A DNA stretch of 6,508 nt from assembly GCA_024641895.1 (NCBI GenBank), contig JAHECE010000149.1:1-6508 (forward strand), read 5' to 3'. Positions within the stretch are counted from its first letter, which is position 1. Each line of letters starts with the position of its first letter. The notes under the pieces are model-generated. The model did not search any database and had not been told where the DNA came from. It saw nothing but the letters and a program-made list of their open reading frames with translations. Positions 5,876 to 6,508 of this stretch are shown here, one piece after another. Made by a program: the position numbers and the translations under genes. This DNA is from Actinomycetales bacterium. GTDB lineage: Bacteria; Actinomycetota; Actinomycetes; Actinomycetales; JAHECE01.

Positions 5876-5908
5876 GCGGACGGGTCCACGCCCGGACCCG
5901 CTTCCCGC
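5876..5908 (+). promoter_or_regulatory. Strong hairpin in the presumed leuS leader
   Basis: CGGGTCC (5881-5887) pairs perfectly with GGACCCG (5894-5900) around a six-base loop. After a small internal loop, GCGG (5876-5879) pairs with CCGC (5905-5908). It would lie at the very 5' end of the leuS transcript if the promoter at 5860 is used. It may be a leader regulatory or stabilising element, or a second terminator for katA. No leucine-rich leader peptide is visible beside it. Confidence 0.4.
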
Positions 5909-5965
5909 CCGCCGCGCCCGCACCGTCGAGCGACGAGCCCAGTGACGCAGAGGGATCGAGTAGTC

Positions 5966-6508
5966 ATGAGCAAGGCCGAGAGCAGCCTCGACAGCCAGAC
6001 CCGCTCGGGGGACGAGCCCCGGTTCCGCTACACCGCCGCGCTGGCGGAGGAGCTCGAGCTCGGTTGGCAGGATCGCTGGGAGGCCGAGGGCACCTTCTAC
6101 GCCACCAACCCCGTCGGCGACCTTCGAGGTCCCCGGGACGCGGCGACCGCCGAGAAGTTCTACGTGCTCGACATGTTCCCTTACCCCTCGGGAGCCGGCC
6201 TGCACGTGGGCCACCCGCTCGGGTATATCGCGACCGACGTCGTCGGCCGGTACAAGCGGATGCGCGGGGCGAATGTCCTGCACGCGCTGGCCTACGACGC
6301 GTTCGGCCTGCCGGCCGAGCAGTACGCGGTCGAGACCGGTCAGCACCCCCGGATCACGACCGAGGGCAACATCGCCACGATGCGCCGTCAGCTGCGCCGG
6401 CTCGGCCTCGCGCACGATGCCCGTCGTTCCGTCGCCACCACGGACCTCGAGTTCTACCGGTGGACGCAGTGGATCTTCAGCCGCATCTTCGACGCGTGGT
6501 ACGACCCG
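5966..6508 (+). CDS. leuS: Leucyl-tRNA synthetase, N-terminal part (partial)
   Basis: The gene runs off the window after 181 codons. The product charges tRNA-Leu with leucine using ATP in the cytoplasm and belongs to class Ia synthetases. The signature block FPYPSGAGLHVGHPLGYI places the HIGH motif at H80-V-G-H83. It is followed by the Rossmann-fold segment YDAFGLPAEQYAVETGQHP (110-128) and TDLEFYRWTQWIF, all typical of actinobacterial-type LeuRS. The first 25 residues are a polar, family-variable extension. The KMSKS motif, editing domain and anticodon-binding domain must lie beyond the window. The start is ATG 5966, with AGGG (5951-5954) eleven bases upstream. A GTG eight codons earlier (5942) is in frame but has a poorer ribosome site. 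The gene follows katA in the same direction, separated by 255 bases with a strong hairpin, so it is probably transcribed on its own. Confidence 0.95.
   Translation, partial: MSKAESSLDSQTRSGDEPRFRYTAALAEELELGWQDRWEAEGTFYATNPVGDLRGPRDAATAEKFYVLDMFPYPSGAGLHVGHPLGYIATDVVGRYKRMRGANVLHALAYDAFGLPAEQYAVETGQHPRITTEGNIATMRRQLRRLGLAHDARRSVATTDLEFYRWTQWIFSRIFDAWYDP

Noticed and set aside
5729..6415. Minus-strand open frame opposite leuS and its leader
   Set aside because: It runs through the katA hairpin and the antisense of the conserved HIGH region. It is a shadow frame.

Overview
The window is high-GC DNA with strongly GC-ending codons, GGAGG-type ribosome sites and short operons. That points to an actinobacterium. 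A Cellulomonas-like member of the Micrococcales is my guess, but the sequence alone does not fix the genus. No mobile element, CRISPR array, tRNA or rRNA gene is visible. All gene-free stretches are shorter than 300 bases.

Layout: (1) The 3' end of an unrecognised plus-strand gene (1-183). (2) mntR (236-907), an Mn-type DtxR/MntR repressor with a candidate leaderless promoter, followed by a compound hairpin (908-949). (3) A tight three-gene plus-strand operon (1122-3377): a luciferase-like flavin monooxygenase resembling the CE1758 family, a MarR regulator, and an FMN reductase resembling the CE1759 family. The genes overlap by 14 and 4 bases. A near-perfect 18-bp palindrome (1056-1073) lies upstream and is the natural candidate operator for the MarR protein. 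(4) Two hairpins (3394-3424 and 3451-3477) lie between this operon and a convergent minus-strand gene for a proline-rich 2TM-domain membrane protein (3495-4010). (5) katA (4241-5710), a clade-3-like monofunctional haem catalase, is divergent from the 2TM gene and is followed by a 16-bp perfect-stem hairpin (5748-5796). (6) The 5' end of leuS (5966-6508) runs off the window, with a strong hairpin in its presumed leader.

How they work together: the reductase probably supplies reduced FMN to the monooxygenase, with the MarR protein sensing a substrate or stress signal and controlling the operon. The substrate cannot be read from the sequence. MntR and catalase both belong to metal and oxidative-stress homeostasis, but nothing visible links them to each other or to the operon. 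The region is mostly ordinary chromosomal housekeeping. The flavin monooxygenase/MarR/reductase cassette with its palindrome is the part most worth following up.
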